Below are positions 37,337 through 47,772 of a stretch of 64,000 nt of DNA, one piece after another; the stretch's first letter is position 1; the number at the start of each line of letters is the position of its first letter. Below the pieces are notes generated by a model. It made no database searches and was not told where the DNA came from. It saw only the letters and a list, made by a program, of their open reading frames with translations. The DNA is taken from assembly GCA_029940475.1 (NCBI GenBank), contig JAPYUT010000003.1, positions 1-64,000 on the forward strand. Direction: 5' to 3'. The DNA comes from Verrucomicrobiales bacterium (GTDB lineage: Bacteria > Verrucomicrobiota > Verrucomicrobiia > Verrucomicrobiales > DEV007). Made by a program: the position numbers and the translations under genes.

Positions 37337-38703
37337 TTTAAGGTTTTCTTTGTCGGTTTCTTGTTGCTTGTGCGCTTGGCTCCTTTGAGCGCAGTGAGGC
37401 GTGCAGCGATGTGCGCAGCGGAAGCTTCTGTGATTGCGAGTTCGGCATCAAGAGATGCCTTCAGTTTTTTGTAGTGTGCAAGAACCTCTTCGCTCAATGT
37501 GTTAATGGGGAGAGGATTTTTCTCGTCAGGATCCCTTGTCACGTCATAGAATTTTTCATCGGCGTAAAGTTTATAACGCCGGTTACGCGTGTGCTGGCTG
37601 GCTTTCTCCCGCTTGCCGTTGCGTTCATACCAGCAGTAGATATGGTCACGACCCTTGAATTCAGTGTTACCCTTAAGCAGGGGAGCGAAGCTGACGCCGC
37701 GCAGGCCGAGTTGCTTTGGCACCTTGGCGCCGCCCAGTTCGCAGATTGTCGGCAGCCAATCGGATAAATCGACCAGGGTACTGGAAACATGGCCTTTTGG
37801 CACAGTGCCTGGCCAGCTGGCAACCATCGGGACATGCGTGCCGTTGTCCCTGGGTGAGCCTTTGCCGCCCCTGTAGGGCTTGCCGTTTAGTTGCGAGGTA
37901 ACGCTGGTGGCGGTGCCGTTGTCGCCGATGAAAAGCAGGAGCGTGTCCTCACGCAATCCGAGGGAATCAAGTTTGGTATCGATTTTGCCAACGATCTTGT
38001 CGGTGTAGGAGACCATGTCCTTGAAGTATTTCGGTTGTGCCTGCCCCTTTCCCCCCTTGGCGGTTTTGTCGTAGTCGGGGCTGTCGGGTGTCGGCTCGAA
38101 AGGCCAGTGAGGCAGGATCATCGGGTAGTAGACAAAGAACGGGGCATCTTTTTTGCGCTCAATGAACTCACAGATAAAGTCACTGACCAGGTCCGGCCCG
38201 TATTCGCCTTTTCGGTAGTCCTTGAGCTTGCCGTTTACCTCAAGACCGGGATTGGCATAGCGGCTCGGGCGGCGGGTGAGCTGCCACAGGCAGTATTCAT
38301 CGAAACCAAAGTTGGTTGGTCCTTGAAGTCCGCCCTCGAGTTGCCATTTGCCGGCAACGCAGGTTGCATATCCCGCTTTTTTCATCAGCTGGGCGAAGGT
38401 GGTGGACGCCGGGTCAAGGAATCCAAATTTGAGATAGTTGCGGTTGTTGTAGATGCCGGTCATCAATTGCACGCGTGAGGGGGTGCATATCGGCTGTGAG
38501 TGGGCGTGGGTGAAGCGGATGCCGCCCTTTGCCAATCGATCAAGATGAGGGGTCTGGTAGGATGTCCTGCCGTTGGAGGACATGCATTCAAATCCCATGT
38601 CATCGGCCATGATGGCGATGATGTTGGGTTTTGCGGCGGCAGGCAGGGCACTGCACAAGGTCAGGCTCAAAAAGGTCAGGATGCGGACTGGATTCATTTT
38701 CAT
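37333..38703 (-). CDS. Secreted sulfatase
   Basis: The start at 38703 (MKMNPVRILTFLSLTLCSALPAAA) gives a signal peptide; 38733 and 38697 are alternatives. The modified-Cys motif is CTPSR in PICTPSRVQLMTGIY. Metal-binding IMADDMGFE, GKWQLEG and FIGDNGTATS are in the expected order. An unusual basic C-terminus (RTSNKKPTKKTLK) follows the fold. It is first in a minus-strand run of three sulfatases and overlaps the next by four bases. It diverges from the FAD oxidoreductase gene, about 150 bases away. Substrate not determined. Confidence 0.92.
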   Translation of the reverse strand: MKMNPVRILTFLSLTLCSALPAAAKPNIIAIMADDMGFECMSSNGRTSYQTPHLDRLAKGGIRFTHAHSQPICTPSRVQLMTGIYNNRNYLKFGFLDPASTTFAQLMKKAGYATCVAGKWQLEGGLQGPTNFGFDEYCLWQLTRRPSRYANPGLEVNGKLKDYRKGEYGPDLVSDFICEFIERKKDAPFFVYYPMILPHWPFEPTPDSPDYDKTAKGGKGQAQPKYFKDMVSYTDKIVGKIDTKLDSLGLREDTLLLFIGDNGTATSVTSQLNGKPYRGGKGSPRDNGTHVPMVASWPGTVPKGHVSSTLVDLSDWLPTICELGGAKVPKQLGLRGVSFAPLLKGNTEFKGRDHIYCWYERNGKREKASQHTRNRRYKLYADEKFYDVTRDPDEKNPLPINTLSEEVLAHYKKLKASLDAELAITEASAAHIAARLTALKGAKRTSNKKPTKKTLK

Positions 38704-38852
38704 TTGGGATTCTAGTTGTTCGTATGCAGGCATTGGAAGTGATTAATTACGCCCGTTTGCTGTCAGCAACCAGCATTAGATATTCAAACTGCATGGTTAC
38801 AGGCGGCGCGGATCCACTTTGGGATGTGAGCGGCGGCTGAAAATATATCCAT

Positions 38853-40145
38853 ATGGGGAAGGACACCTTGAACATTAATACTGCCGGTGATCGCGTTGTC
38901 GTGATCGGCGGCGGGGTTATTGGCCTTTGTGTTGCCTATTATGCCCTGCGTTCCGGAAAGCAGGTGGTGGTGATTGAGCGTGAAGTACAGGGAGGTGGGA
39001 ATTGTTCAGGGAAAAATGCCGGGATGGTGGTGCCCAGCCATTTCGTGCCGCTGGCAGCACCGGGGATGATTGCGCTGGGGTTGCGCTGGATGTTCAATCC
39101 GGAGAGTCCGTTTGCCTTCAGCTTGCGCCCGGGACCGGCACTGATGCGCTGGGCGTATTTGTTCTGGCGTCATGCCAACAGACCTCACGTGGAGGCCTGT
39201 CGCGGGTTGCTCTGTGAGCTGAACCTGAAGAGTCGTGAGCTGTTTGTTGAGTTGTCCGCTGAATTTGATTATGGACTGGTGAAGCGTGGATTGTTGATGC
39301 TCTGCGAAAAGCAGCAGACTCTTGAGAGTGAGGCAAGCCTTGCAGAAAGTGCAAGGGAACTTGGCCTGGATGTTGAGGTCTGCAGCACCCGCAGACTCAC
39401 TGAGATTGATCCCGGTATTGAGATGGCAGTTACCGGGGGCATCTGGTTCAAACAGGATTGCCACATGGATCCCGGGGCGTTCACATCCGGATTGCGTGCG
39501 AAGATCATCGCCATGGGGGGGGAAATCAGGTACGAAGTCGATGCTGAAGGGTTTCTCCGTGAAGAAGGAAAGGTTAAGGCAGTGCAGGCATCGGCAGGTT
39601 CTGCACGCAGTGAGGAGATTGAAGCTGACCAGGTTGTCATTGCGGGTGGTGCGTGGTCGGCAGACCTGGCGCGTGGATTGGGCCTGAAGTTGCCGATGGC
39701 GGCAGGCAAAGGTTATTCAATGACGCTGAGTGAGCCGGTGCAATTACCGCGGATATGTTCAATCCTGGCCGAGGCCAGGGTGGCTGTGACCCCGATTGGT
39801 GATGCGTTGCGCTTTGCCGGGACCATGGAGATTGGTGGCCGAAACCTCTCGATTAACGAGCGTCGGATTAAGGGAATCTGCAAGTCGGTCTCCCGTTGTT
39901 TTCCGCAGTTTAAAGAGCGGCAGTTTGATGGAGTGGAGCGCTGGGCCGGTTTGCGACCTTGTTCGCCGGACGGATTGCCATACCTTGGGCCGGCAGGTCC
40001 GGGCGCAGAGAATGTTTTTATTGCCACGGGTCACGCCATGATGGGCTTGAGCCTTGCCCCGGTAACCGGTTATCTGATGGCACAGCTTTTGAACGGGGAT
40101 TTTCCGGATATGGATATCGCTAAACTGACACCGGCCCGGTTTTAA
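38853..40145 (+). CDS. FAD-dependent D-amino acid (hydroxyproline) dehydrogenase
   Basis: A 430-residue DadA/DAO-fold oxidoreductase: VVVIGGGVIGLCVAYYALRSG binds the ADP of FAD (given in pieces: VVVIGGGVIGLC and AYYALRSG), and the C-terminal WAGLRPCSPDGLPYLGP and ATGHAMMGLSLAP are the substrate/flavin region. The next gene, 15 bases downstream, is a proline racemase family enzyme. That pairing is seen in trans-4-hydroxy-L-proline catabolism, where the epimerase makes cis-4-hydroxy-D-proline and a dehydrogenase oxidises it to pyrroline-4-hydroxy-2-carboxylate. Specific substrate is inferred from context. Confidence 0.85.
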   Translation: MGKDTLNINTAGDRVVVIGGGVIGLCVAYYALRSGKQVVVIEREVQGGGNCSGKNAGMVVPSHFVPLAAPGMIALGLRWMFNPESPFAFSLRPGPALMRWAYLFWRHANRPHVEACRGLLCELNLKSRELFVELSAEFDYGLVKRGLLMLCEKQQTLESEASLAESARELGLDVEVCSTRRLTEIDPGIEMAVTGGIWFKQDCHMDPGAFTSGLRAKIIAMGGEIRYEVDAEGFLREEGKVKAVQASAGSARSEEIEADQVVIAGGAWSADLARGLGLKLPMAAGKGYSMTLSEPVQLPRICSILAEARVAVTPIGDALRFAGTMEIGGRNLSINERRIKGICKSVSRCFPQFKERQFDGVERWAGLRPCSPDGLPYLGPAGPGAENVFIATGHAMMGLSLAPVTGYLMAQLLNGDFPDMDIAKLTPARF

Positions 40146-40160
40146 GCTAGGTTTCGCCGC

Positions 40161-41117
40161 ATGTCCCGTTACCCGCATCGCATCAGTGTTATTGATTCCC
40201 ATACCGGGGGTGAGCCGACCCGGGTGGTTATGGCTGGCGCTCCCGACCTCGGTGGCGGCACCATGGAGCAACGTCGCCTTCGGTTTACCGGGGATGCTGA
40301 TTTCCTGCGTCCGGCACTGCTCGGTGAACCGCGGGGATTTGAGGCCATGGTGGGTGCGTTACTGTGTGAGTCCGAGATTCAGGACTGTATCTGCGGTGTC
40401 ATATTTTTCAATAATTCAGGACTGCTCAACAGTTGCCTGCATGGAACGATCGGCCTGATCAAGACCCTGGAATTTAAAGGCAGGATAAGTGCCGGGGAGC
40501 ATCGTATTGAGACACCGGTGGGTATCGTGAGGGCAACATTGAATCCTGACGGCTCGGTGACTGTCGCCAATGTGCCGAGTTATCGATATCGTGAAGCCGT
40601 GGTGGTGGAGCTTCCCGGGTGGGGTGAGGTGCGCGGAGATATAGCCTGGGGGGGGAACTGGTTTTACCTTGTTGAGGGATACGGCCCGGAATTGACGCTT
40701 GGCAACGTGTCCGGGTTGTCTGAGTTTACCCTTGCGTTAATGAATGCACTGGAGGTGGCGGGAATCACCGGCGAGGACGGCGCCAGGATTGATCACGTTG
40801 AACTCTTTGGTCCACCGCCGGATCAGGACAGTGATTCACGCAATTTTGTAATGTGTCCTGGCGGACAGTACGATCGTTCCCCATGCGGTACCGGTACCAG
40901 CGCGAAACTGGCCTGCCTGCATGCCTCAGGAAAGCTGGAGGCGGGTGCCATCTGGCGGCAGAGCAGCATTCTGGGGACTGTTTTCGAGGGCCGGGCTGAG
41001 CCTCTCGAGGATGGCCGGGTTACCCCTTTTGTGACCGGCAGGGCATGGGTGAACGGTGAGTGTGAAATAGTAATCGATCCGGATGACCCGTTTGGCTTGG
41101 GGATAGCGCAGGCATAA
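40161..41117 (+). CDS. Proline racemase/4-hydroxyproline epimerase family
   Basis: This 318-residue protein opens with IDSHTGGEPTRVV and holds both catalytic cysteines: NSCLHGTIG, corresponding to the canonical MCGHGTIG, and SPCGTGTSAKLA. Since the second Cys is retained, it should be an epimerase/racemase and not a trans-3-hydroxyproline dehydratase, which has Thr there. The Gly after the first Cys is Leu here, which is unusual. It sits 15 bases after the FAD dehydrogenase and probably acts on 4-hydroxyproline, e.g. from collagen or algal glycoproteins. Converges on the PEP-CTERM gene with 15 bases between stops. Confidence 0.88.
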   Translation: MSRYPHRISVIDSHTGGEPTRVVMAGAPDLGGGTMEQRRLRFTGDADFLRPALLGEPRGFEAMVGALLCESEIQDCICGVIFFNNSGLLNSCLHGTIGLIKTLEFKGRISAGEHRIETPVGIVRATLNPDGSVTVANVPSYRYREAVVVELPGWGEVRGDIAWGGNWFYLVEGYGPELTLGNVSGLSEFTLALMNALEVAGITGEDGARIDHVELFGPPPDQDSDSRNFVMCPGGQYDRSPCGTGTSAKLACLHASGKLEAGAIWRQSSILGTVFEGRAEPLEDGRVTPFVTGRAWVNGECEIVIDPDDPFGLGIAQA

Positions 41118-41132
41118 GCGCTCAAAAGGGGC

Positions 41133-41821
41133 TCAAGCCACGTGTTTGCGCCGTGCCAGGACCGCGAAGGCCGTGATCATGACCAGGGCAAGGGCAAGGG
41201 CAAGGGATGAGGGTTCCGGGACTGCCTTGATCTGGTCAAGGATGAGCGAGGAGTTTATCGATTCGCCACGGATCAGGCTGCCGGCGCTGAGTGCGTTACC
41301 GCCGGAAAAGATTTCCATGCGCGTGACGTTACTCATGGTGTCGGTGTAGGAACCGTTTCCCTGGGCAACATGACTGAGGTCGTTTGGTATGATTTTGAAA
41401 GTAAGCGTCTGCCATTGAGGATCACCAGGATTATTGTTCGTAATTGGCACGGCAGCCGTCGTGAACCAGCCCCCTGGGCCATTAAAGGCGAGGCGAAGAT
41501 TAATTGTGTCAGGACCGAACGTGCCGGCTTCCAGCTGGATTGCCATGATGCACCGCCAATGTAGTCACCTGTCCACTGAAGGTCGTTGAACATTGCCATC
41601 CTGCTTCCCGGACCGCCCCCGCCCGATGAGTCATTGCGTAGATATGGAGAACCGTCGTTGCCAATCCCCGTGGCAACCGGAGGGTTGGATGAAGGGTTGC
41701 CTTCCAACCAGCCGGAAGGCCCATTGCTGAAATCATCAACCTGGAACAGGGTGACGGCAGAGCTTGTCCCTGATTCGAGAAATATAGCCAACACCAAGAG
41801 AGGAAGAGCAGGGATCTTCAT
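41133..41821 (-). pseudogene. PEP-CTERM protein split by a frameshift
   Basis: Two overlapping minus-strand frames together make one protein. Frame A (from ATG 41821; an ATG at 41836 lies five codons upstream) begins with a signal peptide (MKIPALPLLVLAIFLESG) and runs DDFSNGPSGWLEGNP to LQWTGDYIGGAS near 41548. Frame B continues with MAIQLEAGTFGPDTINLRLAF, given here as MAIQLEAG and TINLRLAF, to the PEP-CTERM sorting signal AVPEPSSLALALAL, a hydrophobic span and RRKHVA. The junction at about 41545-41550 lacks one base relative to an intact frame. PEP-CTERM proteins are exported and processed by exosortase. Sequencing error or true mutation cannot be separated here. No homopolymer is at the site. 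Confidence 0.85.
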
Positions 41822-42074
41822 TGGATAATATGGCATGTTTTAGATAACCGACTGGAATTAAGGTGCAGGCCGCCATGGGGCGCAAACCGTTGCCCGTACA
41901 AACTTTAGCGGCGGCCGTGACAAGATAATCGTTGAAATGACGGTGAGTGTGCGTACAAATTCAACAGGTCATCAACAAGTCATGTGGTGTATGCATGGCT
42001 TGATTTTGACCCGGAGCATTACATGACCATAGTGTTGGTGCTATCCAGCTGATTCAACCGAACCCAACCAGATA

Positions 42075-43349
42075 ATGAACTTTAGATTGCCCTTGCCTTT
42101 GATGGCCTTTTTATGTGTTTTGCCGTGCCTTTCTTCCGCTCAGGAGGATCAGGCAAAGGCCGAAGCGGGCGGCACGGGCAATGAGTTAGCTGTTTTGGCG
42201 ACACCACACGGACATCATGAGGATGTTCCGGAGAAAAATCTAAAGCTGTTGCTGCAGCCGCTTACCAAGGGCGAGTTGGGCGTAGAGGCGCAAGCCTGGC
42301 TTGACATCGTCAAGGTCAAAGTGATGCAGGTTTCGGAAATGACCATCAAGGCCGGTTCCGGATCAGCTGAGCAACTGGTGCATCTAAGGGAGGCAAAATC
42401 TGCGGCACTCGCGCGGTTTAAACTGGTCCTTGCTGAACTTGGTGCCAAGGGCGGAGATGTCACCGAGTTCATGGCCTACGCCAAGGCGGTGGGAGGAGCT
42501 CAGGTGGACGTTACCGACGCGGCGGCGACATGGGAAGCCTTTACCGGCTGGCTGGTTGCCAAGGAGGGTGGGGTAAAGTGGGGATTTCAGGCACTGAAAT
42601 TTTCGGCAATCCTCTTCATTTTCTGGATTATTGCCAGGTTTGTTCGTCGTGTGGTGAGCCGGGCTGCAGAGCTCAGCGATCGATTCTCTGAACTCCTTGA
42701 GCAGTTCCTGGTCACGATCTCGTTCCGGGGGGTGATGTGCGTTGGTCTGCTGGTTGCCCTCGGTACTGTTGGCGTGAACGTCGGAGCCCTGCTGGCGGTT
42801 ATAGGTGGCGCCTCTTTCATCATCGGCTTCGCGCTGCAGGATACGCTTGGGAATTTTGCCGCCGGGGTAATGTTGCTGATTTACAGGCCGTTTGATGTCG
42901 GTAATTCAGTTGAGGTTGACGGTGTCACCGGCAAGATCGACAGTGTCAGTTTGGTAAGTACCACAATCCGCACCTTTGACAATAAAGTCGTGCTGGTGCC
43001 CAACAGGAATGTCTGGGGGCAGGTCATCACCAATGCTTCTGCAAGCGAGACGCGCCGGGTTGACATGGTTTTCGGGATTGGATACGAGGACGATTCCAAT
43101 AAGGCCAAAGCGATCCTTGAGCGCATTGTTTCCGAGCACGATATGGTGCTTGGGGAACCCGAACCGTTGATTCAACTGCATGAACTTGCCGACTCCTCAG
43201 TCAACTTCATTTGCCGTCCCTGGGTAAATACAGGTGATTACTGGCAGGTTCATTGGGATGTCATCAAGCAGGTAAAGGCGGAATTTGACAGGGAGGGCAT
43301 CAGTATTCCCTATCCACAGCAGGATGTGCATATTCATCAGGCAGGGTAG
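42075..43349 (+). CDS. MscS-family mechanosensitive channel
   Basis: A 424-residue membrane protein. A signal peptide (MNFRLPLPLMAFLCVLPCLSSA) leads to a periplasmic region of about 150 residues. Three hydrophobic spans follow, near 176-197, 215-238 and 243-262. The pore-lining/beta-domain signature ALLAVIGGASFIIGFALQDTLGN is visible in parts (LAVIGGASF, GFALQDTLGN), followed by YRPFDVGNSVEVDGVTG and LVPNRNVWGQVITN. It opens under membrane tension to release solutes during osmotic downshift. The extended N-terminus is longer than in E. coli MscS (286 residues). The start is preceded by a 238-base gap in which I find no gene. Confidence 0.92.
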   Translation: MNFRLPLPLMAFLCVLPCLSSAQEDQAKAEAGGTGNELAVLATPHGHHEDVPEKNLKLLLQPLTKGELGVEAQAWLDIVKVKVMQVSEMTIKAGSGSAEQLVHLREAKSAALARFKLVLAELGAKGGDVTEFMAYAKAVGGAQVDVTDAAATWEAFTGWLVAKEGGVKWGFQALKFSAILFIFWIIARFVRRVVSRAAELSDRFSELLEQFLVTISFRGVMCVGLLVALGTVGVNVGALLAVIGGASFIIGFALQDTLGNFAAGVMLLIYRPFDVGNSVEVDGVTGKIDSVSLVSTTIRTFDNKVVLVPNRNVWGQVITNASASETRRVDMVFGIGYEDDSNKAKAILERIVSEHDMVLGEPEPLIQLHELADSSVNFICRPWVNTGDYWQVHWDVIKQVKAEFDREGISIPYPQQDVHIHQAG

Positions 43350-43585
43350 GCCTGCCGGGAACGGGAAGCAGGATCAGCGTGGCACAGGATTGCCTTTTGA
43401 CCTTGCGCTGCTTCTCGCTTAAATCCCTGCTCCTGATGTGACCTTGCCTGAGGCTCAGGCGAAATGACGACATGTGCAGGGGCTTGCATCCAGCAAGATA
43501 ACAGGATAAGACAAATCATATTTTTACCCTGATTTTTTTTGTCACCAGGTCACAGCCCATTTTCCCCGAATTGTAATTACCCATC

Positions 43586-45814
43586 ATGTCCAAGAGTCCT
43601 GCCATTATCTATACCATAACCGATGAGGCCCCTGCACTCGCGACCCGCTCGCTGCTGCCGATCATCAAGGCCTTCACCACGTCTTCGGCCATCAATGTCG
43701 AGACGCGTGATATTTCGCTTGCCGGTCGTATTATTGCCAGCTTCCCCGATGCAGTAAGCAGTGAGCAGCGCATCGGCGACGCGCTTGCGGAACTCGGCAA
43801 GCTGGTCAGGACCGATGAAGCCAACATTATAAAGCTGCCCAATATAAGTGCTTCAGCACCGCAGATGCAGGCTGCAATCGCCGAGTTGCAGGCCGGGGCC
43901 TACAATTTACCAGATTATCCTGAGGAACCGGAAAACGATGAGCAACGCGGGATAAAGGAGCGTTATGACAAGGTCAGGGGGAGTGCTGTTAATCCGGTAT
44001 TGCGCGAGGGCAATTCCGATCGACGCGCGCCGAAGGCGGTCAAGGAATATGCCAGGAGAAACCCGCATCCGATGGGGGCGTGGTCAGCGGATTCCAAGAC
44101 CGATGTGATCTCGATGTCAGGAGAGGATTTTTGCTCGAATGAAGTATCGGTTACCCTCGATCAGGAGGACACATTCAAGATCGAGTTTGTTGATACAGAC
44201 GGCACAGTTACCCTGTTGAAGGGCGCCGCCCCGTTGCTTGCCGGCGAGGTCATCGATACCACGGTGATGAACCGGAAGGCCCTTGTCGCATTTCTTGGTG
44301 ACCAGGTGCGGCGAGCAAAGGAGGAAGGGGTGCTGTTTTCGCTGCACATGAAAGCCACCATGATGAAAGTTTCCGATCCGATCATCTTCGGGCATTGCGT
44401 CAAAGTATTCCTGGGCGAGCTGATTGCCAAACACGGGGCCTTGCTTGATGAACTGAATGTTGACTTCAATAACGGCATCGGTGATTTGCTGGCCAAGACA
44501 GCGGAGCTTCCGGAAGCGAGCAAGGCCGAAATTCTCAGTGATCTTCAGGCCTGTTACGAGGCGGGCCCGGACCTGGCAATGGTGAATTCCGATAAAGGGA
44601 TCACTAACCTGCATGTCCCAAGTGACGTGATCATTGACGCTTCGATGCCGGCAATGATACGCACGTCCGGGCAGATGTGGAATGCCGGGGGGAACCCGCA
44701 GGACACCTTGGCGGTAATCCCGGACAGCAGCTACGCCGAGGTTTACCGCACGACGATTAATTTCTGCAAGGAACACGGGGCATTCGACCCGACAACAATG
44801 GGGACAATTCCTAATGTCGGCCTGATGGCACAGAAAGCCGAGGAATACGGTTCACATGACAAGACTTTTGAGAGTCCCGGGGAGGGCAGGATTCGAGTTG
44901 TCGATTCGACCGGGTCTGTGCTCCTTGAGCACGAGGTGGGAGAAGGTGATATCTGGCGCATGTGCCAGGTCAAGGACGCACCGATCCGCGACTGGATAAA
45001 GCTTGCGGTAAGTCGTGCCCGGGCAACCGGGAGTCCTGCGATTTTCTGGCTCGATGAGAATCGATCGCACGATGCAGAGTTAATCCAAAAGATCGGGCAA
45101 TATCTTCCGGAGCATGACACAGAAGGGCTTGATATTCGCATCATGGATCCTGCCGAGGCGACCAGGTTTTCCCTCGAGCGGATGAAGAATGGAGAGGACA
45201 CCATTTCGGTGACCGGTAATGTCCTGCGTGATTACCTTACAGACCTGTTTCCGATTCTTGAGGTTGGAACCAGTGCGAAGATGCTCTCGATTGTTCCCCT
45301 GATGGATGGTGGCGGATTGTTTGAGACCGGTGCCGGTGGTTCAGCACCCAAGCATGTGCAACAGTTTGAAAGCGAGAATCATCTGCGTTGGGATTCCCTG
45401 GGAGAGTTTCTGGCACTTGCCGTTTCCCTTGAGCATTTGGCCCGCCATTATGAGAATTCCGGTGCCGATCTGTTATCCGGGACACTTGGTGAGGCGACAA
45501 CCAGGTTATTGCTAAACAATAAATCTCCTTCCCGCAAAGCGGGCGAACTGGATAACCGCGGCAGCCATTTTTATCTTGCCCTTTATTGGGCTCAGGCACT
45601 TGCCGCGCAGGATAATGATCACGGGCTGAAGGCTGAATTCACGCAGCTTGCCGGGATACTTGCCGCCAATGAGGATAAGATCGTTGATGAGCTCAACAGT
45701 GTGCAGTGCCATCCGGTGGACATTGGCGGCTATTACCGGCCAAAGGATGAATTGGCCAATGCCGCAATGCGCCCAAGTGCAACGTTCAACGCGATCATTG
45801 ACGGTATGGCATAA
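43586..45814 (+). CDS. icd: NADP-dependent isocitrate dehydrogenase, monomeric type
   Basis: A 742-residue protein that matches the monomeric (IcdB-like) isocitrate dehydrogenases in length and sequence: [19 protein letters not shown] at the N-terminus ([12 protein letters not shown]), [38 protein letters not shown] (as [18 protein letters not shown]), [19 protein letters not shown] and NRSHDAEL. It oxidatively decarboxylates isocitrate to 2-oxoglutarate with NADP in the cytoplasm. It acts with aconitase at 9.7-12.5 kb. No neighbouring gene suggests an operon. Confidence 0.96.
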   Translation: MSKSPAIIYTITDEAPALATRSLLPIIKAFTTSSAINVETRDISLAGRIIASFPDAVSSEQRIGDALAELGKLVRTDEANIIKLPNISASAPQMQAAIAELQAGAYNLPDYPEEPENDEQRGIKERYDKVRGSAVNPVLREGNSDRRAPKAVKEYARRNPHPMGAWSADSKTDVISMSGEDFCSNEVSVTLDQEDTFKIEFVDTDGTVTLLKGAAPLLAGEVIDTTVMNRKALVAFLGDQVRRAKEEGVLFSLHMKATMMKVSDPIIFGHCVKVFLGELIAKHGALLDELNVDFNNGIGDLLAKTAELPEASKAEILSDLQACYEAGPDLAMVNSDKGITNLHVPSDVIIDASMPAMIRTSGQMWNAGGNPQDTLAVIPDSSYAEVYRTTINFCKEHGAFDPTTMGTIPNVGLMAQKAEEYGSHDKTFESPGEGRIRVVDSTGSVLLEHEVGEGDIWRMCQVKDAPIRDWIKLAVSRARATGSPAIFWLDENRSHDAELIQKIGQYLPEHDTEGLDIRIMDPAEATRFSLERMKNGEDTISVTGNVLRDYLTDLFPILEVGTSAKMLSIVPLMDGGGLFETGAGGSAPKHVQQFESENHLRWDSLGEFLALAVSLEHLARHYENSGADLLSGTLGEATTRLLLNNKSPSRKAGELDNRGSHFYLALYWAQALAAQDNDHGLKAEFTQLAGILAANEDKIVDELNSVQCHPVDIGGYYRPKDELANAAMRPSATFNAIIDGMA

Positions 45815-45851
45815 GGGTTTTTGGGTCGAGCCGGGAATCCCGCCACAAGTC

Positions 45852-47651
45852 CTATAGCCGGGGCTTCGGCGGTTTAACCGGCATTTTTGCCGGGTCAACT
45901 CCGGTAAGTTTCGTCTTGCGCTTGTAGATCGCCTCGGGAGTGGCGACATAGAGGGTCTTGCGGTCGGGACCGCCGAAGGTTGTATAACACGTGCGCCGTA
46001 TGGCACCCGGGGGTCGGGGCAGGATAAGCTGTACGCGTCCCGGCTGGTCACAAATCTGGATACCGATATCACTGCTGGCCACCAGCAGTCCGTCACGGGT
46101 TGTGCACATGCCGTCAAGGCGGGCTTCAGTCTCGGGGCCGTGTGGCAGGTGCATGTGGAAGTATGGCTGTTTGTTTTTCAGGGAGCCATCCCCGGCGATC
46201 GTGTAGCTGTAGATAAAACGTCCGGTAAAGTTGGCGACAAAGAGCAGCGTCTGGTCGGCGCTTAGCCCGATGCCGTTTGGGCGCTCGAAGGTATCGACAT
46301 CGATTGGTGTTTTGTTCCCGGGATTCAACATTCTGATCCTGCTGGCCTGCGGGTCGGTATAATAGATTTTGCCATCGTGGCGCACGACAATGTCATTGCA
46401 TTTTGTGCCCTCTCCCACGATGACGCTTTCCCCTGTCGTCAGGTCCCAGCTGCGTATCTGCCGTGCTCCCGCGGCAGCACCATAGAGCCGTCCGTCCGGC
46501 CCGAGGTAGAGACCGTTTGTTCGCCCGGTGTTGCCATCAAGAAGCTCAGGTTTGCCTGCGGGTTTTAACCTGTAGAGCTTTGAGTTCGGTACATCGGTGT
46601 AATAGAGGGTTCCATCCGCCGTGCATGCCAGGCCCTCATACCATCCTGTACCGTTCTCGACGACAACTTCCCAGCCTTCACCGTCAATCAGGTATTCAGG
46701 TGCGCGGCTGCTGCATTTTTCGTAGTGGGTGGCGACACGGATTTTCCCGTGATCCCGCCACAGCCACCGTAACGCATCAGGCAGGATGGCGGATCCGTGT
46801 TTACTGTTGTGGCCACCTTCACCGAAGGCATGGTTCACCTCATAACCTGAAAACTGCAGCGCACGCAGCATGGTCTGGTTGGCCATCCACCAGTCGCCAC
46901 CGTAGATATTGAGGTCGTTTTTACCGTCCTGCAGGAAAACACGGATTGGTTTGGGTTCAGTTTTACGAATCAGCGTCGGGTATTCATTGCCACCGCGCAG
47001 GCCGACATAGGTTCCAACTGTTGTGAATACACGCCGGAATGCATCGGGCCGTTCCCAGCACGTCGTGAAGGCGCAAATGCCACCTGAGCTTGAGCCGCAT
47101 ATAGCGCGATCATCGGGATCATTGCTGATATTCAGCCCGTGTTTTTCCTTGAGCAGGGGGATCATCTCGTTGATTAGAAAAAGAGCATAGCGATCTCCCA
47201 TGCTGTCATATTCAAAGGACCTGTTATAGCGCGCCTCGGCATTCTTATTGGTGGCAGGAATGATCCCGGGATTGATGAACAGGCCGATCGTGGTCGGCAT
47301 CTCACCCTTGTTAATCAGGTTGTCAAAGACGTTGGGAACCCGGAACCCACGGTCACGGTTGATATAGTTGCGCCCGTCCTGAAACACCATCAGGCAGGCG
47401 GGCTTGGCTTGCTTATATTGTTCCGGGATGTAGATCCAGTAGTTACGTGTTGTGCCCGGGAAAATTTCAGACTGCTCAAAGATACCGGGAATGATTTTTC
47501 CAGCGGGTATCCCGTCATGTTGCCTGGAATCATCATGGACAGGATAATTGTCAATCTTCCGGCTTGCGGGCGGGGCATTGTTTTGAGCAATGGATGAAGC
47601 GAGGGAAACTGCAAAGAGCAGGGTGAGGGTAAATAGGTATCCGGCAGGCAT
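45852..47651 (-). CDS. Secreted esterase-SMP30/gluconolactonase fusion
   Basis: From the ATG at 47651 (MPAGYLFTLTLLFAVSLASS signal peptide; upstream 47711 is unlikely) the protein has about 599 residues. Residues about 40-320 are an esterase-D/Fes-like alpha/beta hydrolase with nucleophile motif CGSSSGGICAF and a His in GEGGHNSKHG. Residues about 330-595 form a six-bladed SMP-30/gluconolactonase-type propeller with NGLYLGPDGRLYG, NDIVVRHDGKIYYTD and RPNGIGLSADQTLLFVAN. The combination should hydrolyse ester or lactone bonds in the periplasm or outside the cell; such fusions occur in PVC bacteria. It diverges from the DUF1501 gene. Confidence 0.88.
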   Translation of the reverse strand: MPAGYLFTLTLLFAVSLASSIAQNNAPPASRKIDNYPVHDDSRQHDGIPAGKIIPGIFEQSEIFPGTTRNYWIYIPEQYKQAKPACLMVFQDGRNYINRDRGFRVPNVFDNLINKGEMPTTIGLFINPGIIPATNKNAEARYNRSFEYDSMGDRYALFLINEMIPLLKEKHGLNISNDPDDRAICGSSSGGICAFTTCWERPDAFRRVFTTVGTYVGLRGGNEYPTLIRKTEPKPIRVFLQDGKNDLNIYGGDWWMANQTMLRALQFSGYEVNHAFGEGGHNSKHGSAILPDALRWLWRDHGKIRVATHYEKCSSRAPEYLIDGEGWEVVVENGTGWYEGLACTADGTLYYTDVPNSKLYRLKPAGKPELLDGNTGRTNGLYLGPDGRLYGAAAGARQIRSWDLTTGESVIVGEGTKCNDIVVRHDGKIYYTDPQASRIRMLNPGNKTPIDVDTFERPNGIGLSADQTLLFVANFTGRFIYSYTIAGDGSLKNKQPYFHMHLPHGPETEARLDGMCTTRDGLLVASSDIGIQICDQPGRVQLILPRPPGAIRRTCYTTFGGPDRKTLYVATPEAIYKRKTKLTGVDPAKMPVKPPKPRL

Positions 47652-47772
47652 TTTTTCGAAACTAGACCTTGGGATGTGATTTGTCATCCATCTTGAACAA
47701 GTTGCCGGCACAGGATGCCACTGGACATGACTGTGTATAATGACTTAGATTTAAACTGGGAAGCCTTTGCAC

